Assembly (NCBI RefSeq): GCF_042652645.1
Contig: NZ_JBHSGU010000001.1
Location: forward strand, 243,729-307,728
Direction: 5' to 3'
DNA: 64,000 nucleotides
Origin: Glaciecola siphonariae
GTDB lineage: Bacteria > Pseudomonadota > Gammaproteobacteria > Enterobacterales > Alteromonadaceae
Both the position numbers and the translations under genes were made by a program. Positions within the stretch are counted from its first letter, which is position 1. Each line of letters opens with the position of its first letter. Under the pieces are notes generated by a model. It had not been told where the DNA came from and did not search any database. It saw nothing but the letters and a program-made list of their open reading frames with translations. Below, one piece after another: positions 14,603 through 23,894 of this stretch.

Positions 14603-16144
14603 TTACCAGGTTTGAGTGGCCTTGAAGTTATCAAAGGCTTCTTTTAACTGGCTTTCAATATCGTCGTTGTAGTTACCCGTTTCATTGATAGTGTTCATCA
14701 ATTCGCTCTTCTCAGATGTCATGAAAGAGTGAAGGGCAGCTTCAAAATCCAATATTTTGTTCAGTTCAACGTCTTTTAAGTAACCCTTTTCTGCAGCAAA
14801 CAACGACAGAGCCGTTTCAGCAACCGATAGCGGCGCATATTGGTTTTGCTTCATTAATTCGGTTACGCGTTGACCATGCTCTAGCTGAGCACGGGTAGCT
14901 TCATCAAGGTCAGATGCAAACTGCGAAAACGCAGCAAGTTCGCGATACTGAGCAAGTGCCAAACGAATACCACCACCAAGTTTCTTGATGATTTTCGTTT
15001 GAGCAGCACCACCAACACGTGATACCGAAATACCTGCGTTAACAGCAGGACGGATACCGGCGTTGAATAAATCAGTCTCTAGGAAGATTTGACCATCGGT
15101 AATTGAGATTACGTTGGTCGGTACGAATGCTGATACGTCACCGGCTTGGGTCTCAATAATCGGAAGGGCAGTTAGTGACCCTGTTTTCCCTTTCACTTCG
15201 CCGTTTGTGTATTTCTCAACATAGGTCGCATTTACGCGAGCAGCACGCTCTAGAAGACGTGAATGCAAATAGAATACATCACCTGGGTAGGCTTCACGGC
15301 CTGGCGGACGACGAAGAAGTAGAGAAACTTGTCGATAAGCAACCGCTTGCTTTGACAAATCATCGTATACAATCAAGGCATCTTCGCCGCGGTCACGAAA
15401 GTATTCGCCCATCGTACAGCCAGAATAGGGTGCTAGATACTGAAGTGCAGCAGATTCTGATGCAGAGGCTGCAACAATTATCGTATGCGCCATTGCACCG
15501 TGCTCTTCTAATTTACGCACTACGTTGGCGATGGTAGAAGCTTTTTGACCGATAGCGACATATACGCATTTAACACCGGTGCCTTTTTGATTGATGATAG
15601 CGTCGATTGCTAAGGCAGTTTTACCGGTTTGACGGTCACCGATGATGAGCTCACGCTGGCCACGACCAACAGGTATCATCGAGTCGACTGACTTATAGCC
15701 TGTCTGTACTGGCTGGTCTACCGATTGACGTTCGATAACACCCGGTGCGATTTTCTCAACCGGTTCAAATAGCTCGGCTTCAATTGCGCCTTTACCGTCG
15801 ATTGCTTCCCCAAGGGTGTTAACAACGCGGCCAAGTAGCTGTGGTCCCACTGGTACTTCAAGGATACGACCAGACGATTTAACTTTATCGCCCTCTTGAA
15901 GGTCAGAGTATGGACCCATAACAACTGCACCAACCGAGTCTCGCTCAAGGTTAAGTGCAATCGCATAGCGACCACCAGGTAGCTCAATCATTTCACCTTG
16001 CATTACGTCTGCAAGGCCGTTGATACGGATAATACCGTCGGTAACACCTACGATAGTTCCTTCATTTCTTACTTCACTTACTACTTCGAACTGGTCAATA
16101 CGTTTCTTAATCAGTTCTGCAATTTCTGTAGAATTAAGTTGCAT
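14603..16144 (-). CDS. atpA: F1 ATP synthase alpha subunit
   Basis: A 513-residue alpha subunit, identical in length to the E. coli protein. It carries the non-catalytic nucleotide site GDRQTGKTA, the conserved VYDDLSKQAVAYRQ segment, RRPPGREAYPGDVFYLHSRL and the catalytic-site Arg region SVSRVGGAAQTK. It alternates with beta in the F1 hexamer. It starts 13 bases after atpH. Confidence 0.98.
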   Translation of the reverse strand: MQLNSTEIAELIKKRIDQFEVVSEVRNEGTIVGVTDGIIRINGLADVMQGEMIELPGGRYAIALNLERDSVGAVVMGPYSDLQEGDKVKSSGRILEVPVGPQLLGRVVNTLGEAIDGKGAIEAELFEPVEKIAPGVIERQSVDQPVQTGYKSVDSMIPVGRGQRELIIGDRQTGKTALAIDAIINQKGTGVKCVYVAIGQKASTIANVVRKLEEHGAMAHTIIVAASASESAALQYLAPYSGCTMGEYFRDRGEDALIVYDDLSKQAVAYRQVSLLLRRPPGREAYPGDVFYLHSRLLERAARVNATYVEKYTNGEVKGKTGSLTALPIIETQAGDVSAFVPTNVISITDGQIFLETDLFNAGIRPAVNAGISVSRVGGAAQTKIIKKLGGGIRLALAQYRELAAFSQFASDLDEATRAQLEHGQRVTELMKQNQYAPLSVAETALSLFAAEKGYLKDVELNKILDFEAALHSFMTSEKSELMNTINETGNYNDDIESQLKEAFDNFKATQTW

Positions 16145-16157
16145 ACTTATATTCCCG

Positions 16158-16691
16158 TTATGCTTGTAACGCGTCGTTAAGACGGTTCAACTGTGAATGT
16201 ACGGAGCCATCTATCACGGTATCGCCTGCTTTGATAATCATGCCGGCAATAAGGCTTGGATCCACGCTACAATTAAGCTTTATTTTGCGATCGAATCGCT
16301 TCTCTAGGGCTGCACTAAGCATCGCCATCTGAGCATCGCTGAGGGCACTTGCTGAGCTAACATCTACATTAATTTGCTTTTCACGCTCTACTTTTAGCGC
16401 ATTAAACATAGTAGATATTTCAGGCAATATAAGAAGTCGATTGTTGACCGCTAGAATTTTGATGAAGTTCTGACCGTGAGCATCGAGTTGTTCACCGCAT
16501 ATTTTGATAAACATCTCAGCAGCAGAAGACGAAGACTGCGCACCTGATAAAAAATGATGCATAAAATCGTTCTTAGCTACTTCTGCGGCAAACACTAACA
16601 TGGCTTGCCACTGCTCTATTTCAGACTTCTCAACTGCGAAATCAAAAGCGGCATGGGCGTAAGGGCGAGCAACTGTAGTCAATTCAGACAT
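16158..16691 (-). CDS. atpH: F1 ATP synthase delta subunit
   Basis: A 177-residue delta (OSCP-like) subunit linking the top of F1 to the peripheral stalk. The N-terminal VARPYAHAAFDFA motif and the C-terminal Gly-Asp segment IIKAGDTVIDGSVHSQLNRL match the family. The gene lies in order between atpF and atpA with an 11-base spacer to atpF. Confidence 0.96.
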   Translation of the reverse strand: MSELTTVARPYAHAAFDFAVEKSEIEQWQAMLVFAAEVAKNDFMHHFLSGAQSSSSAAEMFIKICGEQLDAHGQNFIKILAVNNRLLILPEISTMFNALKVEREKQINVDVSSASALSDAQMAMLSAALEKRFDRKIKLNCSVDPSLIAGMIIKAGDTVIDGSVHSQLNRLNDALQA

Positions 16692-16702
16692 GGCTCACTC
16701 TC

Positions 16703-17173
16703 CTATAGCTCTGCGACAAGTTTTTCAACAATGTCACTTTGCGCTTGTGCGTCTATTTCTCTCGCTAATATCTGCTGTGCACCGGCGATAGCTAAGGTTG
16801 CTACCTGCTTGCGCAAGTCTTCTTTTAGGCGATTTCTTTCCGCTTCAATTTCAGCATGGCCTTGAGCAATGATTTTCTCTCGCTCTGAATGGCCTCTGGT
16901 TGTTTCTTCTTCAACGAGTTGATTGGCACGACGCTTGGCCTGCTCAATGATTTTATTCGCTTCGTCTTTCGCTTCACGAATTTTATCACCGGCGCTAGCC
17001 TGTGCTAGCTCAAGGTCCTTTTCAGCGCGTTCAGATGCCGCTAAACCGTCAGCTATTTTTTTCTGTCTTTCTTCAATCGCTGCAATGATTGGTGGCCACA
17101 CAAACTTCATGCAGAACACTACAAACACTGTAAACGCTATCAGTTGACCTATTAGAGTGGCGTTGAAATTCAC
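16703..17173 (-). CDS. atpF: F0 ATP synthase b subunit
   Basis: A 156-residue peripheral-stalk subunit, the same length as E. coli b. It has a single N-terminal membrane helix (LIGQLIAFTVFVVFCMKFVW) followed by a long, highly charged helix with Ala/Glu/Lys periodicity that dimerises and reaches F1 delta. Confidence 0.97.
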   Translation of the reverse strand: MNFNATLIGQLIAFTVFVVFCMKFVWPPIIAAIEERQKKIADGLAASERAEKDLELAQASAGDKIREAKDEANKIIEQAKRRANQLVEEETTRGHSEREKIIAQGHAEIEAERNRLKEDLRKQVATLAIAGAQQILAREIDAQAQSDIVEKLVAEL

Positions 17174-17218
17174 GTCCGCTCCTCCTATTGGTTATTCGTT
17201 AAACTGAAGAAGGGTGTT

Positions 17219-17458
17219 TTAGTAAACACCACCTAAACCAGGAGCAACCACGAATAGAATGTAAAGAGCAACACCAACACCAATCATTGATATAGCATCA
17301 ATCAGACCAGCCAAAATAAACATTTTAACTTGAAGTTGTGGAGCAAGTTCAGGTTGACGAGCAGATGATTCTAGGAATTTTCCACCCATGATACCGAAAC
17401 CGATTGCAGTACCAAGTGCACCCATTCCGATGATTATTGCGATTGCGATGTAGATCAT
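17219..17458 (-). CDS. atpE: F0 ATP synthase c subunit (proton-type)
   Basis: A 79-residue hairpin of two membrane helices forming the rotor ring. The polar loop ARQPE and the second helix with LIDAISMIGVG place the ion-binding carboxylate at Asp54. An Asp without the Gln/Glu-Ser pattern of sodium-type rings indicates proton coupling. Confidence 0.97.
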   Translation of the reverse strand: MIYIAIAIIIGMGALGTAIGFGIMGGKFLESSARQPELAPQLQVKMFILAGLIDAISMIGVGVALYILFVVAPGLGGVY

Positions 17459-17508
17459 TGTTATCTCCGATTAAAGTAAATAGTAAAAATTAAAAGTAAA
17501 ACTGTGGT

Positions 17509-18342
17509 TTAGTGCTCTTCACACGCCAAGCTTAAATACACGATAGTTAACATCATGAAGATAAAGGCTTGAAGAGGTAGCACTAAGATGTGAAAAACGG
17601 CCCAAGCAAAGTGCAGAGGCAACTGCACGTAACCAAGGGTCGCTATCAAAATAAATATCAACTCACTTGCGTAAAGGTTACCGAATAAACGTAACGAAAG
17701 TGATAAGGGACGCGCAAGCAGGGTGACCGACTCAATCACGAAGTTGAACGGAATAAACGCCCAGTGATTCAAAGGCTGCATTGTCAGTTCTTTAGTAAAA
17801 CCTTTCACGCCTTTAATCTTAAGTGAGTAGAAGATAATAAGAATAAACACACCAATAGATAAAGCAAAGGTGGTGTTGATGTCAGTGGTAGGCACAATTT
17901 TCATATAGACATCTTTCGGGTCCATACCAAAACCATACTGACCAATGAGACCTGCTATCCACGGGAACAAATCAACCGGAATTAGGTCGGTTAGGTTCAT
18001 CAGAAGTACCCATACAAATATAGTAAGGGCTAGAGGCGCTATAAGTTTGCTGGTGCCATGAAAAGAGCTTTTAACGTTGTCGTCTACAAACTCGACGATC
18101 ATTTCGATAAATGCTTGAGTCTTGCTCGGAACACCGGTGGTGGCCTTTTTACCGACTCGCCAAAATAGAAACAGAAATGCGATACCGATAGCTGCAGACC
18201 AGCCGATAGTATCAATGTGCCATACCCAAAAACCCGCGTCTTCACATGCTTTGTTAAATACTATGCCTTCTTCTGAAGAACACATGCGAGCATTGGTTAA
18301 ATGGTGATTAATGTATTCTTGCGTTGTTGCGTAAGATGCCAT
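17509..18342 (-). CDS. atpB: F0 ATP synthase a subunit
   Basis: A 277-residue polytopic subunit that forms the proton half-channels against the c ring. The stator Arg helix is visible as SVTLLARPLSLSLRLFGNLY and the last membrane helix as AWAVFHILVLPLQAFIFMML. The gene is second in the operon, after atpI. Confidence 0.97.
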   Translation of the reverse strand: MASYATTQEYINHHLTNARMCSSEEGIVFNKACEDAGFWVWHIDTIGWSAAIGIAFLFLFWRVGKKATTGVPSKTQAFIEMIVEFVDDNVKSSFHGTSKLIAPLALTIFVWVLLMNLTDLIPVDLFPWIAGLIGQYGFGMDPKDVYMKIVPTTDINTTFALSIGVFILIIFYSLKIKGVKGFTKELTMQPLNHWAFIPFNFVIESVTLLARPLSLSLRLFGNLYASELIFILIATLGYVQLPLHFAWAVFHILVLPLQAFIFMMLTIVYLSLACEEH

Positions 18343-18393
18343 TGTTTAACCCAAATTGTAAAAATAAAAAATCTGTTTTTATATCACTACTGT

Positions 18394-18777
18394 TCACACG
18401 TCGTTGCGTAAATACACCATGGCTGTCCATTGACTCACCATAACTATCGTGTAAGCACCCAGAAGAAAAACCGGGTGTGCGTTAAACTGAGAAAACGCGA
18501 TAGCAAAAATAACAGTAGTCAGGGCAAGTTTTATTTTCATACCTTGACCCATACTTTGGGCGACCACATCGTTTTTGGTCGCACCTGCATATCGGAACAC
18601 CCAATACGCAAAAAAACTGTGCGGCATTATAAAAGCAATAACACCTACAAGTACTGATAAAGTCTCGGCAGGAGAAAAGAGGCCTGTTACGCCCACTAAC
18701 ACTACGCCAACACATAACTGAAAGATCACGCCCCGCGCCGCTAATTTTCTACCTGGCGATGCTAAATCGACTTTCAT
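18394..18777 (-). CDS. atpI: ATP synthase accessory protein AtpI
   Basis: A 127-residue protein with four hydrophobic segments, first gene of the atp operon. AtpI-type proteins assist c-ring assembly and are poorly conserved; the assignment rests on position, size, topology and the PHSFFAYWVFRYAGA region typical of the group. GAGGAAG lies upstream of the ATG and the operon promoter is about 65 bases further up. Confidence 0.9.
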   Translation of the reverse strand: MKVDLASPGRKLAARGVIFQLCVGVVLVGVTGLFSPAETLSVLVGVIAFIMPHSFFAYWVFRYAGATKNDVVAQSMGQGMKIKLALTTVIFAIAFSQFNAHPVFLLGAYTIVMVSQWTAMVYLRNDV

Positions 18778-18841
18778 GTACTCTGCTTCCTCAACAAAAG
18801 CTTAACAAAACAGCTTTGCGAGCCGAAATAAAAGCGCTCGA

Positions 18842-18869
18842 AGTATACTGTGAATGCAAAAAAATTCAA
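18842..18869 (-). promoter_or_regulatory. Sigma70 promoter of the atp operon
   Basis: Read on the minus strand: -35 TTGAAT, 16-base spacer, -10 TATACT. It ends 65 bases before the atpI start and is preceded by AT-rich DNA. The surrounding gap 18778-19005 holds no gene. Confidence 0.65.
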
Positions 18870-19005
18870 CCATAATGCCAAACTATTGAAGTTATTTTGC
18901 CCATTCGCACGCTCAATAATACTAATGGTTAATATCAAAATTTTTCGATGATAATCACAGGTACAGCTGTTTTGAACACATCATTATACTTACGAGTAGT
19001 CATGA

Positions 19006-19917
19006 TTAACTATTTTCTTGCTGAATGTGAGCTAAGATTCCGTCTAGCTGGTCTAAATCGTCAAAGGCAATGACCATTTTCCCTTTCCCCTGTTTGTTGT
19101 GATCTATCTTAACTTTTGCGCCAAGTCGTTCGGTCAAAGAAGTTTCTAAACGCTGTACGTCTGGGTCTGCTTTGTGCTCTTTTGAATGTGCTGGTGGCTG
19201 TTCAGGCGTTTCTTGCGCTTTTTTCACTAAGCGTTCGGTTTCTCGTACCGTCAAGCCTTTATCTGCTACTTGGCCCGCGAGCTCAGACTGCGCTTGACCT
19301 GAAAGAGCGAGAAGTGCACGGGCGTGTCCCATGTCGATATCACCATGCTCAAGTAGTGTTTTGACTGAATCTTCAAGCCCATTGAGACGTAAGAGGTTCG
19401 TGACGGTCGTTCTGGATTTACCTACGGCTTCTGCCACCTGCTGATGCGTTAGCTTAAACTCAACCATTAGGCGGTCGAGAGCTTGCGCCTCTTCCATTGC
19501 ATTTAAATCTTCACGCTGAATGTTTTCAATAAGCGCGATGGCAACAGCAGCCTCGTCAGGAATGTCTTTTACTAAACAAGGTACAAGCTCTAATTTAGCT
19601 AATTGCGCAGCACGCCACCGTCGCTCACCTGCGATAATTTCATATTGATCTTTAGCGATTAAGCGTACAACCAAGGGCTGAATAATGCCCTGAACCCTTA
19701 TTGAAGCGGCAAGTTCTTCAAGCGCCGCGTCTGCCATATCTTTTCTGGGTTGATATTTGCCGGGCTGCAAAAATTCAATGGGCAGCTTTTGCAGTTCACT
19801 TTGCGCCTCATCGGCGACTGCTTGTGCGGGGTTATTTTCGTTGTATTTGTCAGTGTAGCTTTTACTGGTGGCCAGCAGCGCATCCAATCCTCTGCCCAGT
19901 CCTTTACTTTTCGCCAT
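19006..19917 (-). CDS. parB: Chromosome-partitioning protein ParB
   Basis: A 303-residue ParB/Spo0J-type CTP-dependent DNA clamp. N-terminal GLGRGLDALLA (ParA-interacting), then the CTP-binding ParB box with GERRWRAAQLA and ENIQREDLNAMEEA, a helix-turn-helix (LTHQQVAEAVGKSRTTVTNLLRL region) for parS, and a C-terminal dimerisation domain. It follows parA directly. Matching parS sites are present in recF at 34901 and 35540. Confidence 0.97.
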   Translation of the reverse strand: MAKSKGLGRGLDALLATSKSYTDKYNENNPAQAVADEAQSELQKLPIEFLQPGKYQPRKDMADAALEELAASIRVQGIIQPLVVRLIAKDQYEIIAGERRWRAAQLAKLELVPCLVKDIPDEAAVAIALIENIQREDLNAMEEAQALDRLMVEFKLTHQQVAEAVGKSRTTVTNLLRLNGLEDSVKTLLEHGDIDMGHARALLALSGQAQSELAGQVADKGLTVRETERLVKKAQETPEQPPAHSKEHKADPDVQRLETSLTERLGAKVKIDHNKQGKGKMVIAFDDLDQLDGILAHIQQENS

Positions 19918-19938
19918 ATCTACCTCAAATTCTCTTCG

Positions 19939-20721
19939 TTAGGATGCCGCTTGGGCTTGTTTGTGACGACGCAGTATTTCGCCAGCAAGGGCTAGATAAG
20001 CCTTTGCACCTGTGGATGATTTATCATAATAAATGGCCGGTGCTCCAAAACTAGGCGCCTCAGCCAATCTAACATTGCGCGGAATAACAGTACGATATAC
20101 CTGTTCTCCAAAATGACGTTTCAATTGCTCACTGACGTCGTTAGCTAAGCGATTTCGAGGATCGTACATGGTTCGTAATACGCCTTCAATTTTTAAGTCT
20201 GGATTGACCACCGATGCCAGTTTCTGAATGGTGTCCATAAGCGCGGTCAATCCCTCAAGCGCATAATATTCGCACTGCATCGGCACTAATACCGAATCGG
20301 ATGCGGCAAGGGCATTCACGGTTAATTGATTGAGAGATGGGGGACAATCGATAAAAATAAAATCATATTTATCTTTGATACCGGCAAGGGCATTTCTGAG
20401 CCGCACCTCTCTGGCGAACACTTCCATTAATTTAATTTCAGCTGCGGTAACGTCTGAATTTCCAGCAATTAAGTGAAATTTTCCAGTTGTCTCGGTGATG
20501 ATAACTTCTTCAGGCGGTTTTTCTTCGATAAGAAGTTCATAACAGGTATTTTCAACTTCATACTTGTCGACGCCGCTACCCATCGTTGCGTTTCCTTGAG
20601 GGTCTAGGTCGATTAAAAGCACTTTACGTTTAGTCGCCGCCATCGACGCAGCAACATTCACTGCTGTCGTTGTTTTACCGACGCCGCCTTTTTGATTTGC
20701 AATGGAAATGACTCTCGCCAA
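19939..20721 (-). CDS. parA: Chromosome-partitioning ATPase ParA
   Basis: A 260-residue Walker-type ATPase (Soj/ParA). The deviant Walker A KGGVGKTTT, Walker A' DLDPQGNATMGSG and IFIDCPPSLNQLTVNAL motifs are visible. It binds DNA non-specifically and moves ParB-parS complexes. It lies in the conserved order rsmG-parA-parB with short spacers (11 and 21 bases). Confidence 0.97.
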   Translation of the reverse strand: MARVISIANQKGGVGKTTTAVNVAASMAATKRKVLLIDLDPQGNATMGSGVDKYEVENTCYELLIEEKPPEEVIITETTGKFHLIAGNSDVTAAEIKLMEVFAREVRLRNALAGIKDKYDFIFIDCPPSLNQLTVNALAASDSVLVPMQCEYYALEGLTALMDTIQKLASVVNPDLKIEGVLRTMYDPRNRLANDVSEQLKRHFGEQVYRTVIPRNVRLAEAPSFGAPAIYYDKSSTGAKAYLALAGEILRRHKQAQAAS

Positions 20722-20732
20722 AATCTGTCCCG

Positions 20733-21362
20733 TTATTGTTTGTGAATACTTACTATGTGTCTTTCGCCTGTCAATTCGGGCACTGATATTTTAACTGTGT
20801 TGACAATTTTAAAATCAGCCGGTACTTGAGCTAACTCATCTTGATGCAGTTGTCCCTTTAAGGCAAGAAATTCTCCATTATTGTCGACTAAATGCGCACA
20901 CCAGTTCAGCATATCTGATAGCGAGGCAAAAGCACGACTTAATACCAAATCGAACGCCGGTTCGCTCGTTACATTTTCAACTCTTTCTTGTATCGCACAC
21001 ACGTTGCTAATATCAAGTTCGTAACACGCTTGTTTGATAAATCGGATGCGTTTACCTAATGAGTCAATTAGGGTGAATGATTTTTCAGGAAACAAAATGG
21101 CCAAAGGTACGCCGGGCAATCCGGGCCCCGTGCCCACATCAGCGATGTTGTTACCGTGAATATACGGTGCAACAACCAGTGAATCCATGATGTGCTTCAC
21201 TAACATTTGTTCAGGCTCACGCACCGAACTTAAATTGTAGGCCTTATTCCACTTATCCATTAGCATGACAAAGCCGACTAATTTGTCTATTTGTGCTTGA
21301 TTTGCACTCAAGGATGTCTGCTCGATGAGTTTGGTCAACTTGCTTGTTAAGTGCTCAGTCAT
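20733..21362 (-). CDS. rsmG: 16S rRNA (guanine-527-N7)-methyltransferase RsmG
   Basis: A 209-residue SAM-dependent methyltransferase (GidB) that modifies G527 of 16S rRNA. The SAM-binding loop DVGTGPGLPGVPLAI and the VLSRAFASL segment are typical. Its start overlaps the mnmG stop by one base, so the genes are translationally coupled. Confidence 0.96.
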   Translation of the reverse strand: MTEHLTSKLTKLIEQTSLSANQAQIDKLVGFVMLMDKWNKAYNLSSVREPEQMLVKHIMDSLVVAPYIHGNNIADVGTGPGLPGVPLAILFPEKSFTLIDSLGKRIRFIKQACYELDISNVCAIQERVENVTSEPAFDLVLSRAFASLSDMLNWCAHLVDNNGEFLALKGQLHQDELAQVPADFKIVNTVKISVPELTGERHIVSIHKQ

Positions 21363-23263
21363 CAGGCACTTTTTCGCTCATGTTTAAACAGCATGTCGTG
21401 TTTTTTAAGATAGACTAATAATAGCGATATCGCTGCCGGTGTAATGCCAGAAATCCGCGACGCTTTTCCGAGCGTTTCAGGACGAGCATCGCTCAGCTTC
21501 GCAACCACCTCGTTCGATAAACCCGAAATTTTCGAATAATCGAAGTCAATGGGAATTAGGGCGTTTTCATGGCGTTGAGACTTAGCTATATCTTCTAACT
21601 GGCGTGCAATATAACCTGCGTATTTAATCTGAATCTCAACCTGCTCTGCTGCTTTTAGATCATCAAGACCAGGACCAAGTTGTGCAACCTTCATTAGCGT
21701 TTCGTAATTAAGCTCTGGTCTACGAATAAGCTCTTCTAGAGAATGCTCTTTACTGATAGGCGTTTTTAACAAGTGATTGATATCATCAGCAGCAACATGT
21801 CCAGGGTGTATCCACGTACTAGCCAGTCTTTGTTTTTCACGTTCGACTTGTTCAATCTTTGCTTCAAATGCAGCCCAACGTTCATCGTCGACTAAACCTA
21901 TGCTTCGGCCAATTTCTGTGAGGCGCAAATCGGCATTATCTTCGCGCAATAGAAGACGATACTCAGCACGGCTGGTAAACATGCGATAGGGCTCTTTCGT
22001 CCCCATTGTTGCTAAATCGTCGATTAACACACCCATGTAGGCTTGGTCGCGGCCTAATGAGAGCGCATCTTTTTGCTGCACTTGCAGCGCGGCATTTGCG
22101 CCCGCAATTAGGCCCTGTGCACCGGCCTCTTCATAACCTGTTGTGCCATTGATTTGTCCGGCAAAAAATAAGCCTTTTACAAACTTAGTTTCTAGCGTCT
22201 GTTTTAAGTCTCGCGGGTCAAAAAAGTCATATTCAATGGCGTAACCTGGACGAATAATATGTGCATTCTCAAAACCTTTAATCGAGCGTACTAAGGCCAT
22301 TTGTACGTCAAAAGGTAAGCTGGTTGATATACCATTCGGATAGACTTCAACGCTATTTAGACCCTCGGGCTCAACAAAAATCTGGTGTGAATTTTTGTCA
22401 GCAAAGCGGGTGATCTTATCCTCGATTGATGGACAATAGCGCGGTCCTACGCCTTCTATTACGCCGGTATACATTGGTGAGCGGTCAAGACCTGAGCGAA
22501 TAATGTCGTGTGTTTGTTCGTTGGTATGGGTAATGTAACAAGGGATTTGCTCTGGATGTTGCTCCACATTCCCCATAAACGAAAACACCGGTAGCGGAGT
22601 ATCGCCAGCTTGCTTTTGCATAACAGAAAAATCGAGTGTACGCGCATCGAGCCTTGCTGGTGTGCCGGTTTTTAATCTATCCACTCTAAAAGGCATTGCA
22701 CGAAGTTTATCTGCCAAAGCTATGGAAGGCGGGTCGCCAGCTCGTCCGCCTTTATAATTTTCAAGCCCTATGTGTATCGTTCCGCCAAGGAAAGTGCCAA
22801 CGGTTAATACCACGGTTTTGGCGCGAAATTTTAAGCCCATTTGTGTTACTACACCCGTGACGCGTTCATTTTCAATTATTAGATCGTCGCACGATTGTTG
22901 AAATAGCGTAAGATTTTCTTGGTTTTCAAGCATATTACGCACGGCAGTGCGGTATAGCGTTCGGTCGGCCTGTGCACGCGTTGCTCTTACCGCCGGGCCT
23001 TTTGACGAGTTTAGCGTGCGAAATTGTATGCCGGCTAAATCGATAGCTTTGGCCATTACGCCACCCAGCGCGTCAATTTCTTTAACTAAATGACCTTTCC
23101 CAATGCCACCTATGGCGGGATTACAAGACATCTGTCCGAGTGTTTCAATGCTGTGAGTGAGTAATAGGGTGGAAGCACCCATGCGAGCAGACGCCATGGC
23201 CGCCTCAGTGCCAGCGTGACCTCCACCGATAACTATGACATCAAAATCTTGCTGATAGAACAT
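21362..23263 (-). CDS. mnmG: tRNA uridine 5-carboxymethylaminomethyl modification enzyme MnmG (GidA)
   Basis: A 633-residue FAD-binding protein that with MnmE modifies U34 of certain tRNAs. The FAD loop IGGGHAGTEAAMASAR, the CNPAIGGIGKGHLVKEIDAL catalytic region and the C-terminal GIDD domain are present. GGTGAG lies 3 bases before the ATG. Upstream of this gene is the candidate oriC, the standard gidA-oriC arrangement; its partner mnmE is at 26753-28141. Confidence 0.98.
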   Translation of the reverse strand: MFYQQDFDVIVIGGGHAGTEAAMASARMGASTLLLTHSIETLGQMSCNPAIGGIGKGHLVKEIDALGGVMAKAIDLAGIQFRTLNSSKGPAVRATRAQADRTLYRTAVRNMLENQENLTLFQQSCDDLIIENERVTGVVTQMGLKFRAKTVVLTVGTFLGGTIHIGLENYKGGRAGDPPSIALADKLRAMPFRVDRLKTGTPARLDARTLDFSVMQKQAGDTPLPVFSFMGNVEQHPEQIPCYITHTNEQTHDIIRSGLDRSPMYTGVIEGVGPRYCPSIEDKITRFADKNSHQIFVEPEGLNSVEVYPNGISTSLPFDVQMALVRSIKGFENAHIIRPGYAIEYDFFDPRDLKQTLETKFVKGLFFAGQINGTTGYEEAGAQGLIAGANAALQVQQKDALSLGRDQAYMGVLIDDLATMGTKEPYRMFTSRAEYRLLLREDNADLRLTEIGRSIGLVDDERWAAFEAKIEQVEREKQRLASTWIHPGHVAADDINHLLKTPISKEHSLEELIRRPELNYETLMKVAQLGPGLDDLKAAEQVEIQIKYAGYIARQLEDIAKSQRHENALIPIDFDYSKISGLSNEVVAKLSDARPETLGKASRISGITPAAISLLLVYLKKHDMLFKHERKSA

Positions 23264-23469
23264 GTACTCACCAAATAATTATATTGCTATTTCACAGCGT
23301 TGCCGCAAAAAAAGGGCGCATATTGTATATTAAGCACAATAAATTGAAAATGCTTATTTATTGGCCAGTAGGCGATTTACTAAGGCCTGCATGTTGTGAG
23401 AAGAATACATCAGAGTTTGTAGAAATCACTATTTTTTATTTTTAACCTTTTTTGTTGCTGTGGCCAAAA

Positions 23470-23740
23470 AATGCGCGACCTTAATATATATAGAGATACC
23501 TATTAAAGATGTTTATTATTACTACTATTAAGGCGCATGTTTTCTGTGGAAAAGTGAATTTTCACTATTATTTTCAATTGTTTGAAGCACATCTTTCTTA
23601 TGTATAAGTGATCAATAAGTGATCAACAACTTGTCGGTAAAGCGGTGTTCTGTCCACAGGCAAAATTTTTCGAAAAACTGTCCAGATTTTATTCCTTGTC
23701 TGATCACAGAGTTGTACCTTACTTATCCACAGGGTCTTTT
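23470..23740. other. oriC: Candidate replication origin oriC (mnmG-side)
   Basis: The gene-free stretch 23264-23894 contains an AT-rich region (about 23480-23535) next to TGTGGAAAA (23545-23553, one mismatch to the R1 box), a degenerate TGTCCACAG (23651), and a perfect TTATCCACA (23723-23731) in the R4 orientation. The R1-to-R4 distance is 178 bases, about as in E. coli oriC. Between them is an 11-bp tandem repeat GTGATCAATAA/GTGATCAACAA (23608-23629) with two GATC sites, followed by an IHF-like ATCAACAACTTG. GATC density is low compared with E. coli. Confidence 0.55.
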
Positions 23741-23894
23741 TTTAGTTAAGAAATTATTTTGTCTATTATGTGTTCAATTTTACTCGTGTATATTGCGTTT
23801 AATGTAAGTTCAGTCTACATATATGCTGTATATAAACACTGAGTAGCGCTTGCGCATCACTCTCACAAGCAAATTGTTACTATTAAGGAAGAGC

